A stretch of DNA of 64,000 bases from assembly GCA_963842065.1 (NCBI GenBank), contig CAWJEW010000008.1:62001-126000 (forward strand), given 5' to 3'. Origin of the DNA: CAITWD01 sp963842065 (GTDB lineage: Bacteria > Actinomycetota > Thermoleophilia > Miltoncostaeales > Miltoncostaeaceae). Below, in pieces: positions 8,650 through 17,524 of the stretch. The notes under the pieces were generated by a model that saw only the letters and a program-made list of their open reading frames with translations, made no database searches and was not told the origin of the DNA. The position numbers were made by a program, and so were the translations under genes. Position 1 is the stretch's first letter. The number at the start of each line of letters is the position of its first letter.

Positions 8650-9096
8650 TTAGTCCGGGGGGTCGCCAATCCAGTAGCGCGGACCGGGGCCGAGACCCGC
8701 AGCGTGGTCGTTGGGGTTGGCGAGCTGGCACCGTTCGAGCGAGAGGCAGCCGCAGCCGATGCACCCGGTGAGCCCCGTCTTGAGGCGCTCGAGCTGAGCA
8801 ATGCCCTGGTCGATTCTCGCTGTCCAGGTGCTCGACAGGCGCGACCAGTCGCGGCCGGTGGGAGCGTGGTGTGCTGGCAGTTTGGCGAGTTCCCTGCCGA
8901 TTTCGTCAAGCGTGAGCCCGACATGCTGCGCGAAGACGATGAACGCGATTCGGCGAAGTACCGAGCGCGGGTAGCGACGGTGGCCCGACCCGGCGCGCTC
9001 TGACGTGATCAGGCCCCGCTGCTCGTAGAACCGAAGTGCTGACGTGGCGACGCCGCTGCGCCGCGCGACCTCCCCGATCGTCAGTAACGGATCCAT
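8650..9096 (-). CDS. soxR: redox-sensitive MerR-family regulator SoxR
   Basis: This 148-residue protein starts at ATG 9096 with the SoxR winged HTH (LLTIGEVARRSGVATSALRF, then YEQRGLI). It ends with the cysteine cluster CIGCGCLSLERC that holds the [2Fe-2S] sensor in SoxR. In actinobacteria SoxR responds to redox-active compounds and usually controls a few oxidoreductase or export genes rather than soxS. It is divergent from a DUF5519-SDR-QueA-like gene group. The shared intergenic region holds a matching palindrome. All four conserved Cys are present, so it should be functional. Confidence 0.9.
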   Translation of the reverse strand: MDPLLTIGEVARRSGVATSALRFYEQRGLITSERAGSGHRRYPRSVLRRIAFIVFAQHVGLTLDEIGRELAKLPAHHAPTGRDWSRLSSTWTARIDQGIAQLERLKTGLTGCIGCGCLSLERCQLANPNDHAAGLGPGPRYWIGDPPD

Positions 9097-9122
9097 GGAC
9101 CCAAGAAAACCACCATCGGCTC

Positions 9123-9147
9123 TTGACTTCAAGTTCACTTTAACTTG
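9123..9147 (+). promoter_or_regulatory. predicted SoxR operator/promoter
   Basis: A TTGACT -35-like box (9123-9128) overlaps the inverted repeat CAAGTT-N6-AACTTG (9130-9147), which is close to the classical SoxR half-site pattern. It lies between soxR and the rightward gene group, where MerR-type proteins bind within a stretched promoter spacer. A weak -10 could be TAGCGT at 9148-9153. Confidence 0.65.
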
Positions 9148-9191
9148 TAGCGTGTGATCGACACGATCTTCGAGCACTGGCGGACGCAGAG

Positions 9192-9551
9192 ATGTCGGGT
9201 GCACGCATCGCAAGCCAACAGATCACCGACACGGTCGCCGCATGGCCAGGGGTTGACGCAGGCCCGGGTCGACGCGGGGAGTTCGCATTCAGGCTCGGCC
9301 GGCGGGAGATCGGCCACTTGCACGGCGACCACGCCGCACACTTCGTCTTCCCCAAAGACCTCTGGACCGAGTTGATGGCGCAGGGTCGAATCGTGCCCCA
9401 CCCGGTGTTCCCAAATGCCCGCGGCCCGGCCGCGCGCAGAATCGCGAGCGACGCGGACGTCCGCGACGTTATCGAGTTGATGCGGCTGAACTATGACCGC
9501 GAGCGACGCTGGGGGGCTCGGGTCGGTTCTCAGCGACGCGGGGAGCTTTGA
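9192..9551 (+). CDS. DUF5519/luciferase-domain family protein
   Basis: This 119-residue protein has the family signature: GRREIGHLHGDHAAHFVFP, then HPVFPNARGPAARRI with a terminal DVIELMRLNYDR. Despite the database name, the biochemical role is not established. The ATG at 9192 has only a weak purine run upstream. It is the first gene right of the SoxR operator, so it is probably SoxR-controlled. Confidence 0.7.
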   Translation: MSGARIASQQITDTVAAWPGVDAGPGRRGEFAFRLGRREIGHLHGDHAAHFVFPKDLWTELMAQGRIVPHPVFPNARGPAARRIASDADVRDVIELMRLNYDRERRWGARVGSQRRGEL

Positions 9552-9561
9552 GAGGAGAGCA

Positions 9562-10275
9562 ATGTCTGTCGCGCTCGTCACCGGAGGGTCCCGGGGTCTC
9601 GGCAAGGCCCTCACCAGTGCCTTGCTCACTCGTGGGTGGTCGGTCGTGACCGACGCCCGCGGGTCGCCGGAACTTGGAGCGGCGGCGGCTGAGGTGCGCG
9701 CACAACTGTCACCCGGTGCCGAACTGATCGCCCTCGCGGGCGATGTCACTGACGCCGATCATCGCGATGTCCTTGTGCGGTCGGCCGCGAACCTCGGGGG
9801 CCTGGACCTGGTGGTGAACAATGCTGGGGTTCTCGGCCCGAGCCCGCAGCCGTCGCTTGTCGACTACCCTGAGGAGCGGCTGAGAGAAGTCTACGACGCG
9901 AACACGATCGCCCCGCTCGCCGTCATCCAGGCTGCGCTCCCCCTGCTGCGCGGATCGGTCAGGCCCCGCGTGGTCAACATCACCTCGGACGCGTCCATCG
10001 CAGCGTACGCAGGATGGGGTGGCTACGGCTCATCGAAGGCTGCGCTCGATCACCTCAGCCGAGTGCTCGCAATGGAAGAGCCTTGGCTGCGGGTCTGGAG
10101 CGTCGACCCGGGTGACATGGCGACCCAGATGCACCAGGAGGCGTTCCCCGGCGAGGACATCAGCGACCGGCCAACACCTGAGAGCGTTGTCGGCGCCCTC
10201 ATCTACCTCGTCGAGTCGAACACGCCAAGCGGGCGCTACGCCGCCGCCGAACTTGCGGCGCGGACGCGCGCATGA
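9562..10275 (+). CDS. short-chain dehydrogenase/reductase
   Basis: This classical SDR of 237 residues has the cofactor loop TGGSRGLG near residue 8, the structural NNAG motif (VVNNAGVLGPSP), the catalytic Ser in NITSDASIAAYAGW and YGSSK as Tyr/Lys. The start at ATG 9562 has a GAGGAGAG site and lies 10 bp after the preceding stop. The stop overlaps the start of the next gene (ATGA), so they are translationally coupled. The C-terminal part DPGDMATQMHQEAFP is usual for SDRs acting on small carbonyl compounds. The substrate is unknown. Confidence 0.85.
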   Translation: MSVALVTGGSRGLGKALTSALLTRGWSVVTDARGSPELGAAAAEVRAQLSPGAELIALAGDVTDADHRDVLVRSAANLGGLDLVVNNAGVLGPSPQPSLVDYPEERLREVYDANTIAPLAVIQAALPLLRGSVRPRVVNITSDASIAAYAGWGGYGSSKAALDHLSRVLAMEEPWLRVWSVDPGDMATQMHQEAFPGEDISDRPTPESVVGALIYLVESNTPSGRYAAAELAARTRA

Positions 10276-11426
10276 CGACCGTCCCGCACCTTGACGCGGG
10301 AAACACGCCGCGAATGCCCGCGCGATGCCGGGAGCCGATCGACTTCGATCTGCCGAGCGATCTCGAGGCCGCCCGGCCACCCGAAGAGCGCGGCCTCGGA
10401 CGCGACGATGTTCGCTTGCTCGTCGCACGCCGCACGGGCCAGCACATCGAGCACCACAGCTTCGTCGACCTCCCGCACATCCTCGAACGCGGCGACGTGC
10501 TCGTCGTCAACACCTCGGGCACGCTTCCTGCTGCCATAGACGCACGTTCCGCCGACGGCATGCCCGCGGAGCTCCACCTCTCCACTGCGGACCCAGGGCG
10601 CTCGCCCGCGCATCCGGACGGCAGATGGATCGTCGAGCTGCGACACGCGCCGGCCCATCGGCTCCGCTCCGAGCACCGCCCGGCCAGCACACCGTGGCTC
10701 GACGCCGAGGCCGGCACCGTCATACGACTTCCCGAGGGCGGGGTCGCGCGGCTGGTCGCCCCCGCTATCGACACCGCACCGCCGGGCCCGCCGACTAGAC
10801 TCTGGATCGCGGATGTCAACCTTCCGCTCCCGCCGCTCCAGTACATGACTCGTCACGGCCGCCCGATCCGCTACGGCGATATCGACCGCGACCGTCCGAT
10901 CGACGACTACCAGACGGTCTTCGCCGACCATCCCGGCAGCGCCGAGATGCCAAGCGCGGCGCGGCCCTTCACTCCCGAACTCGTAACCCGGCTCGTGACC
11001 CGCGGAATCCTCTTTGCCCCGCTCACCCTTCACTCCGGCGTCGCCTCCCCTGAGGCGCATGAGCCCCCAGCGGCGGAGTGGTACCACGTCCCCAACCAAA
11101 CCGCGGAGCTCGTCAACCTCGCGCGTCGCCTCGGCCGACGGGTCATCGCCGTCGGGACCACCGTCGTGCGCGCACTCGAAAGCGTCACCGATACCCGACG
11201 CAGCGCGCGACCGCGAACGGGATGGACCGAGCTCGTGATCACCCCCGACCGCGCCGTGCGCAGCATCGACGGGTTGCTCACCGGTTGGCACGAACCTCGC
11301 GCATCCCACTTCGCCATGCTCGAAGCGATCGCCGGCCGGCCGCTGCTCGAGGCCTGCTACCGCGAAGCGCTCGATGCCGGCTACCTCTGGCACGAGTTTG
11401 GCGACAGCCACCTCATCTTGGAGTGA
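10272..11426 (+). CDS. queA: QueA-like S-adenosylmethionine:tRNA ribosyltransferase-isomerase
   Basis: This 384-residue protein spans the QueA fold: IDFDLPSDLEAARPPEERGL at the N terminus, then ILERGDVLVVNTSGTLPA. Later come FAPLTLHSGV, EWYHVPNQTAELVNLARR, GRRVIAVGTTVVRALES and a terminal GDSHLIL. QueA transfers the ribosyl part of SAM to 7-aminomethyl-7-deazaguanine in tRNA. No tgt or other queuosine gene is nearby, and the usual FMLPSYP-type insertion after the conserved His is not obvious. It may be an actinobacterial paralogue with another role. It overlaps the SDR stop by 4 nt. Confidence 0.75.
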   Translation: MTTVPHLDAGNTPRMPARCREPIDFDLPSDLEAARPPEERGLGRDDVRLLVARRTGQHIEHHSFVDLPHILERGDVLVVNTSGTLPAAIDARSADGMPAELHLSTADPGRSPAHPDGRWIVELRHAPAHRLRSEHRPASTPWLDAEAGTVIRLPEGGVARLVAPAIDTAPPGPPTRLWIADVNLPLPPLQYMTRHGRPIRYGDIDRDRPIDDYQTVFADHPGSAEMPSAARPFTPELVTRLVTRGILFAPLTLHSGVASPEAHEPPAAEWYHVPNQTAELVNLARRLGRRVIAVGTTVVRALESVTDTRRSARPRTGWTELVITPDRAVRSIDGLLTGWHEPRASHFAMLEAIAGRPLLEACYREALDAGYLWHEFGDSHLILE

Positions 11427-11770
11427 GCGAGGTTTGGCGCACCGCATGCGGGCTGGCGGAAGGTTGTCGAGGACCACCAGGGTCATCGCGCCGGCAAGGT
11501 CGGAGCAATCGACGAGCGTGACGGTTCATGACGCGTCCAGACGCGGAAGCTCGCCGCTGTCCCACCCCGTCCAGCCACCCAATCGCCGGACCGGCGGTCC
11601 CGGTCGGCGTTTCGCCGGTCGCTTGGCGCACCGTGAGGTCGAGAGCGTCCGCGATCCCGTCGTCTCGTGCGATATGAACGTGCCATCGACGCGCGCCGGT
11701 CGGGATGACCCTCGCGTGACCCCATTGCCGAGATACGACGTGCACAATGGTCATTGCCATGGCGCCGCGG
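11427..11770. other. no recognisable gene
   Basis: This is the gap between the QueA-like gene and copy 6. Open frames are short and mutually overlapping, with no start signals or domains. No strong hairpin was seen after the stop codon. Confidence 0.5.
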
Positions 11771-11811
11771 GTTCCGAAACCTGGTCTCGCGCGTTCGAAT
11801 CTTGCCGGGGC
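11771..11811 (+). repeat. att-like repeat, copy 6 (tail only, degenerate)
   Basis: Only the tRNA-like tail survives (GTTCCGAAACCTGGT, then GTTCGAATCTTGCCGGGG). The 125-bp arm is not recognisable upstream, and the T stem no longer pairs fully. Confidence 0.65.
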
Positions 11812-12429
11812 CGTCCGTTCAAGCTCGCAGATTCAGACGGGGTTCAGCGACTTCCAACCGACGGCCTGCACAGCGCCTGATTCGCTGCAGTTCGCCCGAC
11901 GCAACGGCGGCCGCACACGGGTCGTCCGTACAACGCGAGCGCCGGTGGCATCCACACGCGGAGGCCTGCGCTGGTCGCCAACTACGACGCGGAGATGGCG
12001 ATGGGCGCGATGAACGCCCTGAACGTCGTTGAGTCATTGACACCCACGACGTTCCAACCGCAGTTGACGCGCGGGACGCCGGTGCTGGCGGTGGATCCAC
12101 CGCTGACCCTCGTGGAGCCCGCCGGGCACATCGCGGCGGACTGCTTGATGTTGGCTCCGTGACCCGAGACGCCACGCGTGTGCGCTGCCCCGCCACCAGT
12201 CGGAGATTGGACGCGATGAACATCCCGGCCCACGCATGGCGGCGGCGGCGGCGGCGGCGCCGACCTCGACGCATCACCTCACTGCCCGAACTCGTCCGGG
12301 GCACCTCGTCGATTTCCTGATGGCCGTGAGCGGCAGGCCACCGATAGCGGGGTCGTCGTCGCAACGCCGTTGCGCGAGTTTCCGTGACGCCGACGGCTTT
12401 CGGCATCGCCGCACTCGGCCGCGAGACGC
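11812..12429. other. no confident gene; possible fragment at 11982-12233 and a CGG tract
   Basis: A minus-strand frame ending at 11982 has spaced Cys residues (CPAGSTRVSGG, then VPRVNCGWNVVGVNDSTTF). This faintly recalls secreted domains with CPxGxxVxGG motifs, but it has no clear start. A run of about eight CGG units occupies roughly 12237-12262. Nothing else was recognised. Confidence 0.3.
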
Positions 12430-12714
12430 TCAGTCGTGCGTACGCAGGACCTCCAGATCGGCCTGCGCCAGTCGAGCTTCCGCTGCGATGGACTGGAGTG
12501 CTTCTGCCACGATCTCCGCTTCGGCGACGCGAAACGGGCCGCGTTGGACGATCTCGATCCACGGCACCGGCACGCCGCTCGACTCGTCGCGTTCGATTCT
12601 CAACTGCGTAATCGGTCGGCCGCCACGAGTGACCATCGCTCCGTACACCCATGGGCCGGGGTCTTCGGCAACCACGAACTGCGCCTCATCGATCTTCACT
12701 GTCAGCTCCCGCAT
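12430..12714 (-). CDS. hypothetical 94-residue protein
   Basis: The ATG at 12714 opens MRELTVKIDEAQFVVAEDPG, with balanced composition and strand-then-helix pattern: GPWVYGAMVTRGGRPITQL, then a C-terminal helix rich in Ala/Glu (EAEIVAEALQSIAAEARLAQ). This is unlike the Arg-rich shadow frames around it. No family is recognised. It is the only plausible gene in the unit between copies 6 and 7. Confidence 0.55.
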   Translation of the reverse strand: MRELTVKIDEAQFVVAEDPGPWVYGAMVTRGGRPITQLRIERDESSGVPVPWIEIVQRGPFRVAEAEIVAEALQSIAAEARLAQADLEVLRTHD

Positions 12715-13168
12715 TGGGGTCACCAGGCGGCCTTCACCTGACCAATCGGAGTCTCCGTTTCGCGGCTGCAGGCCCAGCGTCGGCGCCAGTGCCCCCTGTG
12801 CGTGACGACGGCCCCCAGGTGATGGTGAAGTGCTCGACGGCATTCTCCATCGCACGTGCGGCCCCGTGATCGGCCCGCGGGCCACAATCGGGGGGGCTGA
12901 GCCGCCGTTCTCTTGGCCCTCTGGACCATGGTCATGTCGATCGCAGGGTTCGTATTGCGGCTCCACCTGGCAGGTGATCGAACAAGGTGTACTGAGCGAT
13001 GATGGTCCCGGTGGCGAAGCGGCGCCGGTGGCGTGCTGTCGAGCCGGCGCGCGTTCGGCCGCCGTGTTGTCTGCACGCTCATCCTCGCGCCCCGTGGAAG
13101 CGTGAGGATGGACCGAATTGTGCACAGAGAACCCAGACGCGTCCTGCGAGCGGGCTCGTCCGCAGACG
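12715..13168. other. no recognisable gene
   Basis: The upstream side of the hypothetical gene up to copy 7. Low-information frames on both strands, with no domain and no clear promoter. Confidence 0.5.
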
Positions 13169-13338
13169 GTCAACACTGGGCCAACAGGCCCCACGCCACT
13201 CGGAGGTTGGCAGACTGGGCTTCACCGGCCGAGAACGCCATCTGTTGTTGGGGTTTCTGGACAGGGATGTATTCGGCGGCACTCCGGGCCGACACTTCCT
13301 GAACCTGGTGTCGCGCGTTCGATTCTTGCCGGGGATAC
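13169..13338 (+). repeat. att-like repeat, copy 7 (full length)
   Basis: Length is preserved and the GTCAACACTGG opening is intact. The T loop and stem carry changes (GCGCG, TTCGATT, CTTGC) that break the stem, and the last bases read GGGGATAC. It marks the left edge of the sigma-factor unit. Confidence 0.8.
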
Positions 13339-13586
13339 ACCAGGAGCGACGTGCAGGACCACGGGAGTCGACGCCAAGCGCGGCAACGGGCTGTCCTGAC
13401 AGAACCCGAGTTCGTGCGGCTCCACAGCGCGTCCGGTCCGGGTTTGCGTTGTGGAGCGCCGCCCGTCGAGCACGCATGTGGTCATCGCTCGGACGGAGCG
13501 AGCCCGTCACGTTTGCCGACGTTGCACTCGGGCCGAAACAGGGATCCGGGCGCGGGTGAACGGAGGACCGTGGCGTCCTGCGCGCG

Positions 13587-14267
13587 TTAGGTCGCCGTCG
13601 CGGAATGACCGGGCGGGAGCATCCGTGGGATGACGAGGAGCGCGCTCCCGGGCTGAGCGGACACGACGAGCTCCCGGATCTGCCCGGGTGTCAAGGCGCT
13701 GGCGCCGGTCACGGTGGCCATGCCCTCGTAATTCGCCTGCCACGTCGCAGCGATCTCGCGCCGACCATCAAGGCCAAGAACGATGAGCTGGCATCGGGTC
13801 CCGGGACGCACACCGGTGATTGCGGCCTCGACAGTCGTTCCTTCCGGCGTGGCGAGGAGCGTCGCACGTCCCGACACGTGGGACGAAGCGTTTGCGGCCG
13901 CAACAACGATTCCACGAGGCCCAGCAGATCGTTGGAGCACGGCCTGGGTGCCGACGATGCCCACCGCCACCGCGGCGCACGCGCCAGCTAGGCTGGCCAC
14001 CACGCGCCGGCGGCGCCGGCGAATGCGGGCGATCTGCGCGAGCAGTCGCTCAGCGTTTCCGGGAGATTCCGTCGCGCCAGCAAGCAGATCCTCGCCGGGA
14101 ATCCGTGCAAGCAGACCCGGCAACGGTGCGAGCCCGGCGAGATCATCCCGGCACTCTGAGCAGGCCTCCAGATGGGCCGCGACGCGTGCGCGATCTGCCG
14201 CATCGAGAGCACCCAGGAGGTACGCGCCGAGCTCGAGGCGCATCGCCTGACACACGTCGGATCTCAT
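13587..14267 (-). CDS. anti-sigma factor with zinc-binding ZAS domain and RskA-like C terminus
   Basis: This 226-residue protein is translated from an ATG that overlaps the sigma-factor stop (ATGA). The N terminus holds the ZAS motif HLEACSEC (His-x3-Cys-x2-Cys) that grips ECF sigma factors. A basic stretch and one membrane helix (VVASLAGACAAVAVGIVG) follow. The outer domain has beta-rich segments such as VEAAITGVRPGTRCQLIVLG, as in anti-sigma-K factors. It would hold its sigma at the membrane until a signal, often redox or envelope stress, releases it. Confidence 0.85.
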   Translation of the reverse strand: MRSDVCQAMRLELGAYLLGALDAADRARVAAHLEACSECRDDLAGLAPLPGLLARIPGEDLLAGATESPGNAERLLAQIARIRRRRRRVVASLAGACAAVAVGIVGTQAVLQRSAGPRGIVVAAANASSHVSGRATLLATPEGTTVEAAITGVRPGTRCQLIVLGLDGRREIAATWQANYEGMATVTGASALTPGQIRELVVSAQPGSALLVIPRMLPPGHSATAT

Positions 14268-14794
14268 TGCGACGTCCATCCTTGCTCTTCGAGGATGAGC
14301 TTCAGCGCACGGAGCGCGTAGTAGGTGCGCGACTTGACAGTGCCGGGAGGCACTCCAAGAGCGGTCGCCGCCTCGGTCACCGACCGGCCACGAAAGTAGA
14401 GCTCGACGAGCGCGCTGCGGTGATCGGGGCTCAGCTGCTGCAACGCATCGGCCAACTGGCGTGCGTCGAGCACCAGGTCGAGCGTGTCCGCCTCGGCGAT
14501 GGCTTCGAGTGCTCGTGTCGACGACTGTTCTCGAGCCGTCGAGGCTCGGCGTTGCCGGTCCAGGGCGAGGTTGCGGGCAACCGTCATCAGCCAGGGCCGA
14601 AGCGGCCTGCCGTCGCGCGTGAGGGGGCCCGCGCGACGCCATGCCCGGAGAACGGTCTCCTGAACGATGTCCTCGGCCGCATGAGGGTCGTGCGTGATCG
14701 TCGTCACGTAGCTCCGCAGCACGGCCCCGTGCTCGTCATAGAGCGCACGCACGAATCGCTCCTCGACCGCGGCGGTGTCGGGTCTCCTTCCCAT
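14264..14794 (-). CDS. ECF RNA polymerase sigma factor (SigK/SigL-like)
   Basis: This 176-residue sigma-70-family protein has region 2 (FVRALYDEHGAVLRSYV, HAAEDIVQETVLRAW, RPWLMTVARNLALD) and region 4 (LSPDHRSALVELYFRGRSV, PPGTVKSRTYYALRALKLIL). The start at ATG 14794 begins directly before region 2. A longer frame upstream is Arg/Pro-rich and unlikely. It is co-transcribed with its anti-sigma partner. Two rightward secreted-repeat genes divergent from it are natural regulon candidates. Confidence 0.9.
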   Translation of the reverse strand: MGRRPDTAAVEERFVRALYDEHGAVLRSYVTTITHDPHAAEDIVQETVLRAWRRAGPLTRDGRPLRPWLMTVARNLALDRQRRASTAREQSSTRALEAIAEADTLDLVLDARQLADALQQLSPDHRSALVELYFRGRSVTEAATALGVPPGTVKSRTYYALRALKLILEEQGWTSQ

Positions 14795-15075
14795 CGTTCG
14801 TACACGCACGCGAGGTTCCGATGGTTCAACACGGGGCCAGCGCGGTCTATCGCGCATGCGGGCCGAACGTCAAGCGGTCCGGTGTGAACCCGACCCGATG
14901 GCATCCACCCGTCGGGTGCCACAGCTGAACCGTGCGCGTGGGATCTGCGTGGATGGACCAGAGGCGGCAGGAGCGGGCCCCAGCCGATTGCGGTGACCCG
15001 CACGTCACCGGACCCGAAACGACGAACTGATCCGAATCTGCGCCCCGAACCCTGCACTACGAAACGAGCCCCCGG

Positions 15076-15576
15076 ATGCCACACAATCCATTACGTCGCG
15101 CGCTCGCGATCGCTGTCATCTCCACCGCCGTACCAGTCACCGCTGTCGCGGTCGCCGCAGTCGGTACGGGAAGCGTCGGACCCCTCGCCCCGCCCGGACC
15201 GCTGTCCGCTCGGCTAACTGCCTCTCGGACGTCGGCGCACCGCCAACTTGTGATCAAGATCACGGTGACGGGATTCGGACCCGTCCTGGCGACGCCCCGC
15301 ACGCTGCCGCTTTATACCTTCGGGCCGGAACACGCGGATCACCGCATCCACTGTGTCGTGTCGTGCGCTACGACGTGGCCACCGTTGCTTGTCGCCGGCA
15401 CGGTCAGGATCCCCCCTCACATCGCCGGCGTCACGGGAACGTTTGGCACGATCAGGCGGCCAAACCGGACCATTCAGGTGACGCGCAACAAGTTGCCGCT
15501 CTACACCTTCGCCTTCGACGCACCGGGGCAGGTCACCGGTAACGGAGTCGGCGGATTTGTCGTCGTCCGAGGATGA
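15076..15576 (+). CDS. secreted repeat protein (PF03640-like)
   Basis: This 166-residue protein has a signal peptide of about 35 residues. Two copies follow of a motif seen in the actinobacterial secreted repeat family: LPLYTFGPEHADHRIHC with CATTWPPLLV, and LPLYTFAFDAPGQVTGNG with the ending GGFVVV. The first copy keeps the Cys pair. These proteins occur beside sigma/anti-sigma pairs and in electron-transfer clusters, but their role is not settled. A 281-bp region separates it from the divergent sigma gene and must hold its promoter. Confidence 0.75.
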   Translation: MPHNPLRRALAIAVISTAVPVTAVAVAAVGTGSVGPLAPPGPLSARLTASRTSAHRQLVIKITVTGFGPVLATPRTLPLYTFGPEHADHRIHCVVSCATTWPPLLVAGTVRIPPHIAGVTGTFGTIRRPNRTIQVTRNKLPLYTFAFDAPGQVTGNGVGGFVVVRG

Positions 15577-15765
15577 GCGCCGTGCAACTCGATGAGCAGC
15601 CCGCTTGGCGACTGCGCGCGGGCTGGCGCCAACAGCAGGTCCGTGTCGCGGCGACGCGCGGTGGCTCCGACGAACGTCGGTTGCGTCGCTGCCACCACAC
15701 CGCCCACCGTCCTCCGTCCGTTGTTCAGCCGCGACGGTGGCCGCCGATCCGAAAGGCAGTCCGAT

Positions 15766-16287
15766 ATGACGTTGGACGCAAGCAATTCACGTCTCCGCAA
15801 CGCGGCGCTCGGCGTGGCAGGTCTGGCTGCGGCGAGCCTGCTGGTTGGCGGCTGCGGAAGTAGCTCGAGCTATTCGGGCGGGTCAACGACTTCTGGGACC
15901 CGGGCCGGTGCGAGCGGCGCCGGGGCCGTTGAGGTCACCACGGGTGCTGTCGCCGGGCTGGGGACGGTACTCGAGGACGGCCAGGGCAGGGTGCTGTACA
16001 TCTACACGCCCGACGGGAAATCCGCTGTGACATGCACCGGCGGCTGTGCATCGGCGTGGCCGCCGCTCGCCATCGCATCTGGTCAGAAGCCAATGGCAAT
16101 CGGGACAGCACAGGCGTCCTTACTTGGCACGATCGCAGATCCGGCCGGCGGCACGGTCGTCACGTACGCGGGCAGACCGCTCTACACATACGCGGGCGAC
16201 ACGTCTGCGGGTACCGCCAGCGGCCAAGGCTCCGGCGGCACGTGGTACGTCGTCGCGCCATCCGGAGCGTATCGGGATGCGTCCTGA
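15766..16287 (+). CDS. lipoprotein with two PF03640-type secreted repeats
   Basis: This 173-residue lipoprotein has a basic start, hydrophobic helix and lipobox LLVGGC. A Ser/Gly linker follows, then two repeats: LYIYTPDGKSAVTCTGGCAS with WPPL, and PLYTYAGDTSAGTASGQG with GGTWYVVAP. The ATG at 15766 follows GAAAGG about 12 bases upstream. An upstream in-frame extension lacks signal-peptide character. It is paralogous to the preceding gene. With the divergent sigma/anti-sigma pair it forms a self-contained envelope-stress-like module inside one repeat-bounded unit. Confidence 0.82.
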   Translation: MTLDASNSRLRNAALGVAGLAAASLLVGGCGSSSSYSGGSTTSGTRAGASGAGAVEVTTGAVAGLGTVLEDGQGRVLYIYTPDGKSAVTCTGGCASAWPPLAIASGQKPMAIGTAQASLLGTIADPAGGTVVTYAGRPLYTYAGDTSAGTASGQGSGGTWYVVAPSGAYRDAS

Positions 16288-16385
16288 GCGCGGACGCCAC
16301 CCGGCGTGCGGCGTGGTCACCTCCGCCCACGCGGACCGCTGAGCTAGTCGGCGTCGCGTGTGCCTGGACGCTCGGCTGCCGCCAG

Positions 16386-16482
16386 GTCACCACATGGTCA
16401 ACGGACCGCGTGGCACTCGGCGGTACTCAGGGCCGACACTCCGGAAACCCGGTGCCGCAAGTTCGCATCGTGCCGGGGGCAT
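16386..16482 (+). repeat. att-like repeat, copy 8 (73-bp internal deletion)
   Basis: The first 40 bases join directly to the later part at the word GCGGTA, which occurs twice in a full unit 73 bp apart. The copy is 97 bp, exactly 170 minus 73. The tail (GCAAG, TTCGCAT, CGTGC, CGGGGGCAT) is mutated but recognisable. Confidence 0.8.
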
Positions 16483-16554
16483 CCACACACCGCGTGTAGC
16501 GAGTCGTCCTTCTTCGCCGAAGCAATCTTCCAGCCGGGGCTGGTTGTCCCGGGC

Positions 16555-17141
16555 TCATTCGAAAGGCCCCGGCGGCGGCTGACGGTCGAGGCTGGGGCTG
16601 AGATGGATGGCATAACGGACCAAGTGCAGGACAAACGATGCGCCCGCGGCAACTGTGGCGACGCGACGTGCTGCGTGCGCTCGTGACCCTGTGGCACCGC
16701 TGTCCCCTCCACCGCAGCCGTTTTGCCGATTGACGGACGCCGCACCCATGCCCAGGGACCAGCGGAGGTGGCTACCCGAAACGTCGCCAGCTCGACGACG
16801 AGGAAACGGCGCGGCACCGGCCGCAACCTGGCGGGCACCCCCGTGGCCACCATCGTGGCATCGCGGACAACGAGCACGCCGCAGCCAGCTGCGACGACGA
16901 GACCGCCCCAGCGGCCGAGCCGCCGCGGCAGGAACACGACGAGCGCCGGTCCGGCAACGCTGAATGCCAACAACATGCCCAGCCAACCCCGGCCTGGCAG
17001 GGACTCTGGGGACATGCCCCCGGTCACGGCATGTTGGCTGGGATCGAGCTTCACGACACACCCGGGCGAGGACCAAGGCGGCATGAGGACCGGCGAAGCA
17101 GCGTGGGTGTGCACGGCCGGACCGATCGCGAACCCGGCCAC
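16555..17141 (-). pseudogene. small membrane protein, disrupted by a frameshift
   Basis: Minus-strand frame from about 17141 or ATG 17015 encodes two hydrophobic helices (WLGMLLAFSVAGPALVVFLP, then WGGLVVAAGCGVLVV). Conserved-looking RPVPRRFLVVELATF follows. The sensible sequence then changes frame near 16710 to end ASFVLHLVRYAIHLSPSLD. No family is recognised. The whole unit between copies 8 and 9 is only 682 bp, with this as its sole content. Confidence 0.45.
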
Positions 17142-17164
17142 GAAGGTGCGCGCGTCGCCGATGG

Positions 17165-17334
17165 GTCAGCCGTTGGTCCACAGACCCTACGGCACCCGGT
17201 GGCAGTCACACGCGGCTTTCAGGGGCGTGGAACCCCCTCTTCGACGGCGATTGCCCGACAGGGATGCACTCCAGGGTACCGGCCGGCCGGGCTTCCTCAG
17301 CCGGGTGTCGCGGGTTCGAATCATGTCGGAGGCA
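17165..17334 (+). repeat. att-like repeat, copy 9 (full length, degenerate)
   Basis: Length and block order are kept, but the GTCAAC boxes have become GTCAGC and GTCCAC. The tail reads GCTTCCTCAGCCGGGTGTCG, then GGTTCGAATCATGTCGG. The T stem is broken, consistent with an old copy. Confidence 0.75.
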
Positions 17335-17524
17335 CGAACCAAACATCGTGGAGGCGCCATATTCAGCGTCTGGTGCGAACCGGGATCCTGGTCGTTGAAC
17401 TCATGAGGTCAACAGAGGGGGCAACCGGCCAGAGGTGGTCCAGGACCGGTGCGGCCGCGCAGGGATGCCATCACGCGGGAGCAGCATCGGATCGTTGGAC
17501 GTCGCGGTACCCAACGTCGGACGG

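Noticed and set aside
12236..12265. CGG repeat tract as a regulatory or phase-variable element
   Set aside because: Not inside a convincing gene or promoter. A simple high-GC tract is the plain reading.
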